The translations under genes and the position numbers were made by a program. Below the pieces are notes generated by a model that was not told where the DNA came from, made no database searches, and was given only the letters and a program-made list of their open reading frames with translations. Positions 27,625-35,006 of a DNA stretch of 64,000 nucleotides are shown here, one piece after another. Within the stretch, counting starts at the first letter, position 1. Every line of letters begins with the position of its first letter. The DNA is from QZKY01 sp963666295 (GTDB lineage: Bacteria; Pseudomonadota; Gammaproteobacteria; Burkholderiales; Burkholderiaceae_D). The DNA is taken from assembly GCA_963666295.1 (NCBI GenBank), contig OY762707.1, forward strand, positions 1,426,001 to 1,490,000, given 5' to 3'.

Positions 27625-27699
27625 CTCGCCGTAGCACAACGGATAGTGCACACGCCTCCTAAGCGTGGGATACAGGTTCGATTCCTGTCGGCGAGGCCA
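27625..27699 (+). tRNA. tRNA-Arg (anticodon CCT)
   Basis: The acceptor CTCGCCG pairs with CGGCGAG. The D-stem is GCAC/GTGC. The anticodon stem CACGC/GCGTG holds loop CTCCTAA with anticodon CCT. The T-arm is ACAGG TTCGATT CCTGT, and CCA is encoded at 27697-27699. Confidence 0.96.
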
Positions 27700-27727
27700 C
27701 TTCAACAAGAGTTTGTAGAGGTGTCCA

Positions 27728-27952
27728 ATGAGAGAGCAGGGAGAGCCCAAAGCGCGTTGCCCGAATTGTGATCAAATGGAGGGTGTGCCGCTTGTCTGGG
27801 GCAAGCCAAGAGGTGAAGCACTTGAAAAAGTGGCGCAAAATGAATGGGTTTGCGGCGGCTGTGATATTTGGTCAGTGCTGGAAGAGGGCGTGAAAAACCG
27901 GGAGTGCCTGGCATGTGGGGCGCGCTGGTTTGACCGCGCTGAGAATGAATAA
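27728..27952 (+). CDS. Small zinc-ribbon-like protein, unrecognised
   Basis: 74 residues starting 28 nt after tRNA-Arg(CCT), with a GAGG ribosome site. It has three CxxC pairs, CPNC (11-14), CGGC (42-45) and CLAC (60-63), which could bind one or two zinc ions. The central part carries a KPRGEALEKVAQNEW segment, and the tail is acidic. I do not recognise the family; the cysteine spacing is consistent with a nucleic-acid-binding or redox zinc ribbon. It may be transcribed together with the tRNA. Confidence 0.7.
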   Translation: MREQGEPKARCPNCDQMEGVPLVWGKPRGEALEKVAQNEWVCGGCDIWSVLEEGVKNRECLACGARWFDRAENE

Positions 27953-28155
27953 TGGGCAGTGTGTAACATTAATCATTTTTGCCTGATGTTTTCGTGTTTG
28001 TGAGAAATCAATGGCTTGTAACAACATGCTGTTACGCTGGCTGGTGATCATGTTGCTACAGATTGTTACATTTTTGGTTCGTGAAATTGCTGATTTTAGG
28101 GAGGGCTTGAATTAACATGCCCCTATCAATTTCCTTAAACAGATGAGGCTCCCCC

Positions 28156-28650
28156 ATGAAGAGGCCAACCAAAATTCTCACAGCCTTGCTTTGCCTGAGT
28201 GCGTTGTCGCTTGCTAATGCAGGTGATTATATTTCGACCGCCAAAGTGATTGATGTGGTGCCGCGCGTTGAAGAGGTGAATCGTCCAAGTGAAGAGTGTC
28301 AGAGTGTCTATCGCGAGGCACCGTCGCAGCGTAGTGCGACGGGCGCCATTATTGGCGGGATCGCCGGTGGCATTCTTGGTCATCAGGTTGGTAGAGGCAG
28401 TGGCCGTGCACTGGCAACGGGTGCGGGTGCGATTACGGGTGCGATTGTGGGCGACCGTCTAGGCAACCAGAGCGCTGGTTCGGACGGACAGTATCAGTCG
28501 CGCGAATGCCGTCTGGTGGATAACTGGGAAAGACGCACGACGGGTTATGCTGTGACTTATGAATATGCAGGGCGCACATTTACAACCGTGATGCCTTATA
28601 AGCCGGGCCGCAGTATTCGCGTCAATGTATCGGTAACACCGGTCGAATAA
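28156..28650 (+). CDS. Glycine-zipper 2TM (17-kDa antigen-like) envelope protein
   Basis: 164 residues with a signal peptide ending SLANA. The central glycine zipper (GAIIGGIAGGILGHQVG, then a second GAGAITGAIVGDRLG) is typical of glycine-zipper 2TM domain proteins, which sit in the outer membrane or periplasm. A C-terminal soluble part has RECRLVDNWERRTTGY and a conserved YEYAGRTFTTVMPYKPG. No lipobox cysteine is present. GAGG lies 8 nt before ATG 28156. The about 200-nt gap upstream shows no clear feature. Confidence 0.88.
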   Translation: MKRPTKILTALLCLSALSLANAGDYISTAKVIDVVPRVEEVNRPSEECQSVYREAPSQRSATGAIIGGIAGGILGHQVGRGSGRALATGAGAITGAIVGDRLGNQSAGSDGQYQSRECRLVDNWERRTTGYAVTYEYAGRTFTTVMPYKPGRSIRVNVSVTPVE

Positions 28651-28698
28651 GGTTCGTTCGATCGGGCCGATTTTCCTACGAAATCCGTTGCGATTTGC

Positions 28699-28727
28699 TT
28701 TACCGTAACGCTAAGTGCCTGTACAAT
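28699..28727 (+). promoter_or_regulatory. Probable promoter of rplU-rpmA
   Basis: TTTACC (28699-28704), 17-nt spacer, TACAAT (28722-28727), lying 78 nt before rplU and after the preceding gene's stop. Confidence 0.45.
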
Positions 28728-28804
28728 TAGCGGTTTTCCCGATTTTGGGTGTTTTGAATGCTGCTGATCGGGAAGGTTTTTAAATCATATTGATGAGGTT
28801 ACAC

Positions 28805-29119
28805 ATGTACGCGGTCATAAAAACCGGCGGTAAACAATATAAAGTTGCTGCTGGCGAAAAAATAAAAGTAGAACAGATACCGGCAGACATTGGCACCGAA
28901 CTTACCCTTGACCAAGTGCTCGCAGTGGGCGAAGGTGAATCCATGAAATTTGGAACGCCAACGGTTGAAGGTGCAACGGTGCAGGCTACGGTATTGGCGC
29001 AAGGTCGCCACAAGAAGGTAAAGATTTTCAAGATGCGTCGTCGCAAGCACTATCAGAAGCGCCAGGGCCATCGTCAAAACTATACCGAATTGGAAATCGT
29101 TTCTGTTAATGCTGCATAA
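28805..29119 (+). CDS. rplU: 50S ribosomal protein L21
   Basis: 104 residues starting MYAVIKTGGKQYKV, the normal L21 N-terminus; GAGG is 6 nt upstream. The frame opens 15 nt earlier, but those codons are not conserved in the family. The tail contains KMRRRKHYQKRQGHRQ, which contacts 23S rRNA. rpmA follows after 37 nt in the usual order. Confidence 0.98.
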   Translation: MYAVIKTGGKQYKVAAGEKIKVEQIPADIGTELTLDQVLAVGEGESMKFGTPTVEGATVQATVLAQGRHKKVKIFKMRRRKHYQKRQGHRQNYTELEIVSVNAA

Positions 29120-29156
29120 GCATAGGCAGAATCAACCAGAATAGCAGGAGTCTGAA

Positions 29157-29414
29157 ATGGCACACAAAAAAGGCGGCGGCAGTTCGAGTAACGGTCGCGA
29201 TTCCCATTCGAAACGACTGGGCGTGAAAATTTATGGTGGGCAGTCCACTACGGCAGGTAATATCATCATTCGCCAGCGTGGCACCAAGTATCACCCAGGT
29301 GAAAATGTTGGCATGGGTAAAGATCACACCTTGTTTGCTCTGATCGACGGCACAGTGAAGTTTGTCAAAAAAGGTCCAGACAAAAAACAATATGTGACGG
29401 TCGCTTCGGCGTAA
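29157..29414 (+). CDS. rpmA: 50S ribosomal protein L27
   Basis: 85 residues, beginning MAHKKGGGSSSNGRDS, which reaches the peptidyl-transferase centre. The conserved RLGVKIYGGQ and IIIRQRGTKYHPG segments are present. AGGAG lies 8 nt upstream. Confidence 0.98.
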   Translation: MAHKKGGGSSSNGRDSHSKRLGVKIYGGQSTTAGNIIIRQRGTKYHPGENVGMGKDHTLFALIDGTVKFVKKGPDKKQYVTVASA

Positions 29415-29471
29415 AATGCGTTTGCAAGGCAAAAACCTTCAAACGTAAATTTGGCGAAAGCCCACACATCG

Positions 29472-29505
29472 AAAGGTTCTGCCACTGGTAGAACCTTTTT
29501 GTTTT
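29472..29505 (+). terminator. Terminator between rpmA and obgE
   Basis: AAAGGTTCT pairs with AGAACCTTT (29490-29498) across a 9-nt loop and runs into a T-rich tract. It may reduce but not abolish transcription into obgE, since obgE starts 20 nt beyond. Confidence 0.65.
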
Positions 29506-29517
29506 TGGTGACTCGAA

Positions 29518-30630
29518 ATGAAATTCATTGATGAAGCACGCATTGATGTCATCGCGGGAGATGGCGGCAATGGGGTTGTGTCGTTCAATCGTGAGAAATA
29601 CCGCCCGTTTGGTGGCCCGGACGGGGGCGACGGCGGGAAGGGCGGCAGTGTCTGGGTAGTGTCTGATCGCAATATCAACACATTGATCGACTATCGTTAT
29701 ACTCGTTTGCATCGCGCCAAAAACGGCGAAAATGGCCGCGGTTCGGATTGCTATGGCAAGGGGGCAGACGACATCCTGCTGCGCATGCCGGTGGGTACGC
29801 TGATTACTGATTGCGATACGGGTGAAATTATTGCCGACTTGACCGAGCACGGGCAGATGGAACTGCTGGCTAAAGGCGGTGAAGGCGGTTGGGGTAATAT
29901 CCATTTCAAGAGCTCGACCAATCGTGCGCCGCGCCAGAAAACGGACGGCAGGAAAGGTGAGCAGCGCCAGTTGCACCTTGAACTCAAGGTGCTGGCCGAC
30001 GTGGGCCTGCTTGGCATGCCGAATGCAGGTAAGTCGACTTTTATTTCTGCGGTATCCAATGCGCGCCCCAAAGTGGCCGACTACCCGTTTACGACGCTGC
30101 ATCCCAATCTGGGTGTGGTACGACTGGGTGCGGAAAGAAGTTTCGTTATTGCGGATATTCCGGGTTTGATTGAAGGGGCGGCAGAAGGGGCAGGTCTGGG
30201 ACACCAGTTCTTGCGCCACTTGGCGCGCACGGATCTTTTGCTGCACCTGGTTGACCTGGCGCCGTTTGATGAATCGGTTGACCCGGTCAAGGAAACGCGC
30301 GCCTTGATAAAAGAGTTGGAAAAGTATGATGAGGCACTGGCTGCCAAACCGCGCTGGCTGGTCCTGAATAAGCTTGATATGGTTCCGGAGGCCGAGCGCG
30401 AGAAGCGCGTTAAGGACTTTGTGCGCCGCTTGCGCTGGAAAGGTCCGGTGTTCAAGATTTCGGCGCTGGATCGAACCGGTTGCGATGCACTGGTAATTTC
30501 GGTTTACCACCATCTGGAGGAAACGCGCCAGCAAATGCAGCGCGCGCAGGATGCGCGGGTGCCAGAAGTGGTGCGCGATATTTCATCCGTCGAACCGGAT
30601 GATCCGCGTTTCAAGGCGATTGAAGAGTAA
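29518..30630 (+). CDS. obgE: Obg GTPase (CgtA), ribosome assembly
   Basis: 370 residues. The glycine-rich N-terminal Obg fold shows GDGGNGVVSFNREKYRPFGG. The G domain has GMPNAGKSTFIS, the DYPFTTLHPNLG switch, DIPGLIEGA and NKLDM. The protein acts in 50S assembly and stress control. The C-terminal extension is short, as in many proteobacteria. proB follows after 16 nt. Confidence 0.97.
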   Translation: MKFIDEARIDVIAGDGGNGVVSFNREKYRPFGGPDGGDGGKGGSVWVVSDRNINTLIDYRYTRLHRAKNGENGRGSDCYGKGADDILLRMPVGTLITDCDTGEIIADLTEHGQMELLAKGGEGGWGNIHFKSSTNRAPRQKTDGRKGEQRQLHLELKVLADVGLLGMPNAGKSTFISAVSNARPKVADYPFTTLHPNLGVVRLGAERSFVIADIPGLIEGAAEGAGLGHQFLRHLARTDLLLHLVDLAPFDESVDPVKETRALIKELEKYDEALAAKPRWLVLNKLDMVPEAEREKRVKDFVRRLRWKGPVFKISALDRTGCDALVISVYHHLEETRQQMQRAQDARVPEVVRDISSVEPDDPRFKAIEE

Positions 30631-30646
30631 AAGAAGACGTCAAATT

Positions 30647-31765
30647 ATGGGTTCGGTGATCCAAAATGCACAGCGTATCGTCGTCAAGGTCGGCTCGACT
30701 CTGGTAACTAACGACGGCCACGGTCTTGATAAAGTGGCTATCGCCAGGTGGTCGGCACAAATTGCGCAGTTACGTCAGCAAGGTAAAGAAGTTGTACTGG
30801 TCAGTTCGGGTTCGATTGCCGAGGGGATGTTACGGCTCGGGTTCGCGAAGCGCCCCAAGCGTATTCACGAACTGCAGGCCTGCGCGGCGGTTGGACAGAT
30901 GGGGCTGATTCAACTTTACGAAAGTAGTTTTCGTACGCATCAGATGGAAACGGCACAAGTGTTGCTGACGCATGCGGATATGGCCGATCGGGAGCGTTAT
31001 CTGAATGCGCGCTCGACCTTGCTGACTCTGCTTGATTTTGGCGTGATTCCGATTATCAACGAAAACGACACGGTGGTGACCGACGAAATAAAGTTTGGCG
31101 ACAATGATACGCTGGGCGCGTTGGTGGCCAATCTGATTGAAGCGGATGCGCTGATTATCCTGACCGATCAGAAAGGGGTTTTCAGTGCCGATCCGCGCAC
31201 CAACCCCGATGCAACTTTCATTCATGAGGCGCAAGCGGGGGCCCCCGCTCTGGAAGCGATGGCGGGAGGAGCGGGTTCCGAGATTGGTCGTGGCGGCATG
31301 CTGACCAAGATTCTGGCCGCCAAGCGTGCGGCGGGTTCTGGCGCGCATACGGTTATTGCGTGGGGCAAGGAAGAGGATGTTCTGACGCGACTTTCAGCAG
31401 GTGAAGCCATTGGCACGCAATTGGTTGCCGCCACGGGTAGGCTAACGGCACGCAAGCAATGGATGGTTAACCACCTTCAAACAGCCGGCAAGGTAGTACT
31501 GGATGCTGGTGCTGCCAAAAAAGTGCGAGAAGAGGGGAAGTCTCTGCTGCCAATTGGCGTGGTGGCTGTAAAGGGCGAGTTCGGTCGTGGGGAAGTGGTT
31601 GCCTGTGTCGATGAATTCGGGCGTGGCATTGCGCATGGATTAACGAATTATTCCAGTTCGGAGGCCCGTCTGATCATGCGGCACCAGTCGTCAGAAATTG
31701 AAGCAATTATCGGGTACACCGGTGAGCCGGAATTAATTCATCGCGACAATTTGGTGTTGCTTTGA
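30647..31765 (+). CDS. proB: Glutamate 5-kinase with PUA domain
   Basis: 372 residues from ATG at 30647; the frame is open upstream but that part overlaps obgE. ProB phosphorylates glutamate in the first step of proline synthesis. Marks are RIVVKVGSTLVTNDG, the VSSGSIAEGM loop, NENDTVVTDEIKFGDNDTLGA and GRGGMLTKI. The C-terminal PUA domain starts near KVVLDAGAAKKVREEG. Linkage to obgE is common in beta- and gammaproteobacteria. Confidence 0.97.
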   Translation: MGSVIQNAQRIVVKVGSTLVTNDGHGLDKVAIARWSAQIAQLRQQGKEVVLVSSGSIAEGMLRLGFAKRPKRIHELQACAAVGQMGLIQLYESSFRTHQMETAQVLLTHADMADRERYLNARSTLLTLLDFGVIPIINENDTVVTDEIKFGDNDTLGALVANLIEADALIILTDQKGVFSADPRTNPDATFIHEAQAGAPALEAMAGGAGSEIGRGGMLTKILAAKRAAGSGAHTVIAWGKEEDVLTRLSAGEAIGTQLVAATGRLTARKQWMVNHLQTAGKVVLDAGAAKKVREEGKSLLPIGVVAVKGEFGRGEVVACVDEFGRGIAHGLTNYSSSEARLIMRHQSSEIEAIIGYTGEPELIHRDNLVLL

Positions 31766-31780
31766 TTGAGGCATGATGAA

Positions 31781-31821
31781 CAAAAGGCCGGAACGGTGTG
31801 CGTCACCATCCGGCCTTTTTG
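31781..31821. terminator. Bidirectional terminator between proB and the DUF3617 gene
   Basis: CAAAAGGCCGGA (31781-31792) and TCCGGCCTTTTTG (31809-31821) form a long stem with A/T runs on both sides, suitable for ending both convergent genes. Confidence 0.85.
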
Positions 31822-31831
31822 TTATCACTAC

Positions 31832-32344
31832 TTATTCAGAAAACGGTTTGACACTACCACAATCGGAGCCCAGCCATTTACCGCTGCTGGTTTGCGTTTG
31901 GTTAGCCTGGTGGCCGTGGGATGTGCCTTTGAAGCGGTAGGTCGAATTGAATTGCGTTGCTGTGTATGTGCCTTCGACTTTGCCGCGCCCTTTCATGTCT
32001 GGGCCATCGCAGATAATGTCTGCAGAGTAATGACTGCCGCTTTGGCGCACATTGGTTGTTTTGCAGTCGCCGCTGTCTTCTTGTCCAGATACCTCATTGT
32101 TTTCAATCATTTTTTTCGTGAAGCAGATTTTGGTGGTCATGCCACTGTCGTTCTGACTGGGTACGCTGATACCCATGCTCTTCATCATCGCGGCCTGTTG
32201 TGGGGAAATCTTTGGCATGTTTTTCATCTGATCAGATTGAATATTGACTTGCCAGAGCCCGGGCTTCATGTCGGGTGCCGCTTGCGCAGCACTGGCTATG
32301 GCCAATGCAGAGCAAAATAAAAGGGGAGTAGTGAATTTACGCAT
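31832..32344 (-). CDS. DUF3617-type periplasmic protein
   Basis: 170 residues with a signal peptide ending SAAQA. The mature part begins PDMKPGLWQVNIQSD and holds an ICFTKKMIENN segment, two cysteine-containing strands (SGDCKTTNV, ADIICDGPDM) and RGKVEGTYTATQFNSTYRFKGTS. This arrangement matches DUF3617, a family of exported proteins of unknown role. ATG at 32344. The 195-nt gap to the divergent cyclase gene shows only weak promoter-like sequences. Confidence 0.8.
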   Translation of the reverse strand: MRKFTTPLLFCSALAIASAAQAAPDMKPGLWQVNIQSDQMKNMPKISPQQAAMMKSMGISVPSQNDSGMTTKICFTKKMIENNEVSGQEDSGDCKTTNVRQSGSHYSADIICDGPDMKGRGKVEGTYTATQFNSTYRFKGTSHGHQANQTQTSSGKWLGSDCGSVKPFSE

Positions 32345-32539
32345 GATGCTTCCTATGAACGGATAAAAGGTTAAAAAGGGTCTATAAGTGATCAGAAAAG
32401 GGCATTAAGTGCAAAAAACAAAGAAATTGTGCCGCTATTTATGTTGGGAAGCAACTTGGGCTTGTAACATTCTGTTTCGGCAAGGGATGCGCTACACTGA
32501 AACAATTTCGGTGGTGGTGATTTTTAGTGAAAGGCAGTT

Positions 32540-33526
32540 TTGGCGTTTTTGACCAAATTCAGTGAATCCGGTTACAGGATTGACGCATTGCAACTGTTTG
32601 GCAATGTGGATGACACGACTGTGCATGACTTGTTGGGAGATTGCCCGGTGTTGCGTGTGAATGCCCATGTCGAACTGGTGCCGGAGGACGGGAGCAGCAA
32701 CTATCTGTACGTTGTGTTGCGCGGCATGCTGAACGTGGCGACCGGCGAAAAAACCGGCATGGATGAAGACATCATTACCAGCGTCGTGCCGGGCGAGTGC
32801 GCAGGAGAGCTGTCTGTGCTGGATGAACACTCTTCGATGCCGAATATTGTCGCGGTGGAAGAGTCCGATGTGCTAGCTATTGAGGCGAGCAAATTGTGGC
32901 AAATGATTGACCTTTCGAACAGTCTGGCACGAAACCTGTTGCACTTGCTTTCCTTCCGTATTCAGGCTGCGAATGCGCGCTTGCGTCAGCGTCAGAAAGT
33001 GGGGCGCTTTTACCGTGAACTGTCGATGCTGGACGGGCTGACCGGCTTGCATAACCGCGCCTGGCTGGATGGGCATCTCCCCGACATGGTCAAGAATGCA
33101 CATGCGCGCGGCAGACAGTTGACCGTCATCCTGCTGGATGTCGATCACTTCAAGCAGTTCAATGACGAGCATGGCCATCTGGCAGGCGATGATGGTTTGC
33201 GAACGGTGGCGCGCGTGCTGAGTGAAGCGTTGCGGCCAACCGATTTTTCAGTGCGTTACGGTGGTGAAGAATTCATGGTTATTTTGCCGGACACTGGCCA
33301 TGAAGAAGGCAGGGCGGTGGCAGAGCGTTTGCGCGAGCGCATGCACCGCGCCGTCGTGTTTCAGGATATGCGCCTGCCCTTGCCGCATATCACGGCTTCC
33401 TTTGGGGCGGCCAGTCTGCGACCGGGGCAGGATGCCCACGCGTTGATCGCTGTGGCGGACGAAGCCTTGTATCGTGCCAAGACGGCGGGTCGGAACCAGG
33501 TGGTTGGCAGCGAAGGTCTGGGGTGA
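32540..33526 (+). CDS. Diguanylate cyclase with N-terminal cyclic-nucleotide-binding-like domain
   Basis: 328 residues from a TTG at 32540 with AAAGG 5 nt upstream. Residues about 20-125 resemble a cNMP-binding (CRP-like) barrel: LYVVLRGMLNVATG, VPGECAGELSVLDE and SSMPNIVAVEESDVLAIE. The GGDEF domain starts at LDGLTGLHNRAWLD and carries the active GGEEF motif (241-245). An inhibitory RxxD site, RPTD (232-235), lies exactly five residues before GGEEF, so product inhibition by c-di-GMP is expected. This is probably a soluble sensor that makes c-di-GMP; the ligand of the N-terminal domain is unknown. Confidence 0.9.
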   Translation: MAFLTKFSESGYRIDALQLFGNVDDTTVHDLLGDCPVLRVNAHVELVPEDGSSNYLYVVLRGMLNVATGEKTGMDEDIITSVVPGECAGELSVLDEHSSMPNIVAVEESDVLAIEASKLWQMIDLSNSLARNLLHLLSFRIQAANARLRQRQKVGRFYRELSMLDGLTGLHNRAWLDGHLPDMVKNAHARGRQLTVILLDVDHFKQFNDEHGHLAGDDGLRTVARVLSEALRPTDFSVRYGGEEFMVILPDTGHEEGRAVAERLRERMHRAVVFQDMRLPLPHITASFGAASLRPGQDAHALIAVADEALYRAKTAGRNQVVGSEGLG

Positions 33527-33557
33527 CAAGCCCGGTTTTAAATGTTCAATAAACCCA

Positions 33558-35006
33558 ATGCATACCTTCCTCTGGCATGATTACGAAACTTTTGGTACGC
33601 AGGCGCGTACCGACAGACCGGCGCAGTTTGCGGCGATTCGTACCGATGCCGAACTCAATCCCATCGGCGATCCGGTCATGCTGTATTGCCAGCCGGCACC
33701 GGATTTCTTGCCCGATCCCCAAGCTTGCCTGATTACCGGCATTACGCCGCAGCTTTGTCTGGAACGTGGCTTGCCAGAATATCAGTTCGCTGCTGAAATA
33801 GAGCGCCTGCTGTCGCAGCCGAATACGATTGGTGTAGGTTACAACTCGATTCGTTTTGACGATGAATTCACCCGCTTTCTTTTCTGGCGCAATCTGATTG
33901 ATCCTTACGCGCGCGAATGGCAAAACGGCTGTGGGCGCTGGGACATTCTTGATCTGATGCGCACGGCCTATGCCTTGCGCCCGGAAGGCATCGTCTGGCC
34001 GGAGGATGAGGATGGGCGCGTCAGATTCAGTCTGGAGAAACTTGCTGCGGTTAACGGTATTGAACATGATGCCGCGCATGATGCGTTATCGGACGTACGC
34101 GCCACGATTGGCCTGGCGCGCCTGATTCGGGAGTGCCAGCCGCGCTTGTTTGATTATTGTTTTGCACTACGTGACAGGCAGCGTGCCAGCACAGAAATTG
34201 GCTTGCAACGCCAGCCAGAATTGCGCCGTCCGTTTTTGCACGTTTCCGGCATGTTCCCGGTCGAGCGCGGTTGCATGGCGTTGATGATTCCGCTGGCGCA
34301 GCATCCCACAAACCGTAATGAAATCATCGCGTGGGATCTTTCAGTTGATCCGACCGTGTTACTGGAACTTGATGCCGAAACGATTAGTGAACGTCTGTTT
34401 TCGAAGGAAGACGATTTGCCGGAAGGCGTGTCGCGGTTGCCAATCAAGACGATTCGCTTGAATCGTGCACCTGTCGTGATCGGCAATTTGAAAGCCCTTT
34501 CACAGGAAGCGGCCGCACGTTGGGGCATGGATGTCGAGCAGGCGCATCAGTTTGCTGAAAAGACTGTGGCATCACCATTTCAAAAAAAGATGGCCACAGT
34601 CTGGCATGAGGTTTACCGACAACCTGCTTCATTGAATACGGATGTTGATGCCGATTTGTACGGCGGTTTTATCGGCAATCACGATCGCCGCGTGCTTAAT
34701 CGCTTGCGTACCCTCTCTCCTGAAGCGCTGGCGCAGGAAACGGTGAGTTTTGACGATCACAGGCTGGATGAATTGCTGTTTCGCTACCGTGCACGCAATT
34801 ACCCCCACGCTCTTACGGAGGAGGAGTTTCGGCTCTGGCAAACGCATTGTCTCGCACGTATTAAAGATGGCATAGATGGTGCGCGATCACAGGCTGAATT
34901 ACTGGCAGAGATTGCACGCCTTTCAGAGGGCGCGGATGAGCAAGGGAAAGCGGTACTGGATGCATTGCGCGACTATGCAGACGCCCTGCTGAAGCGTCAT
35001 GGCTAG
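33558..35006 (+). CDS. sbcB: Exodeoxyribonuclease I
   Basis: 482 residues from the ATG giving MHTFLWHDYETFG; the upstream extension overlaps the cyclase gene. Exonuclease I degrades single-stranded DNA 3' to 5' and acts in recombination and mismatch repair. The DEDD exonuclease residues are D8 and E10 in DYETFG, with NSIRFDDEFTRF and HDAAHDALSDV further on. The SH3-like and C-terminal helical parts follow. Its stop shares a CTAG with the convergent protease gene. Confidence 0.95.
   Translation: MHTFLWHDYETFGTQARTDRPAQFAAIRTDAELNPIGDPVMLYCQPAPDFLPDPQACLITGITPQLCLERGLPEYQFAAEIERLLSQPNTIGVGYNSIRFDDEFTRFLFWRNLIDPYAREWQNGCGRWDILDLMRTAYALRPEGIVWPEDEDGRVRFSLEKLAAVNGIEHDAAHDALSDVRATIGLARLIRECQPRLFDYCFALRDRQRASTEIGLQRQPELRRPFLHVSGMFPVERGCMALMIPLAQHPTNRNEIIAWDLSVDPTVLLELDAETISERLFSKEDDLPEGVSRLPIKTIRLNRAPVVIGNLKALSQEAAARWGMDVEQAHQFAEKTVASPFQKKMATVWHEVYRQPASLNTDVDADLYGGFIGNHDRRVLNRLRTLSPEALAQETVSFDDHRLDELLFRYRARNYPHALTEEEFRLWQTHCLARIKDGIDGARSQAELLAEIARLSEGADEQGKAVLDALRDYADALLKRHG

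Noticed and set aside
29365..30534. 389-codon minus-strand frame opposite obgE
   Set aside because: Obg motifs on the plus strand are unmistakable; the antisense product has no family features.
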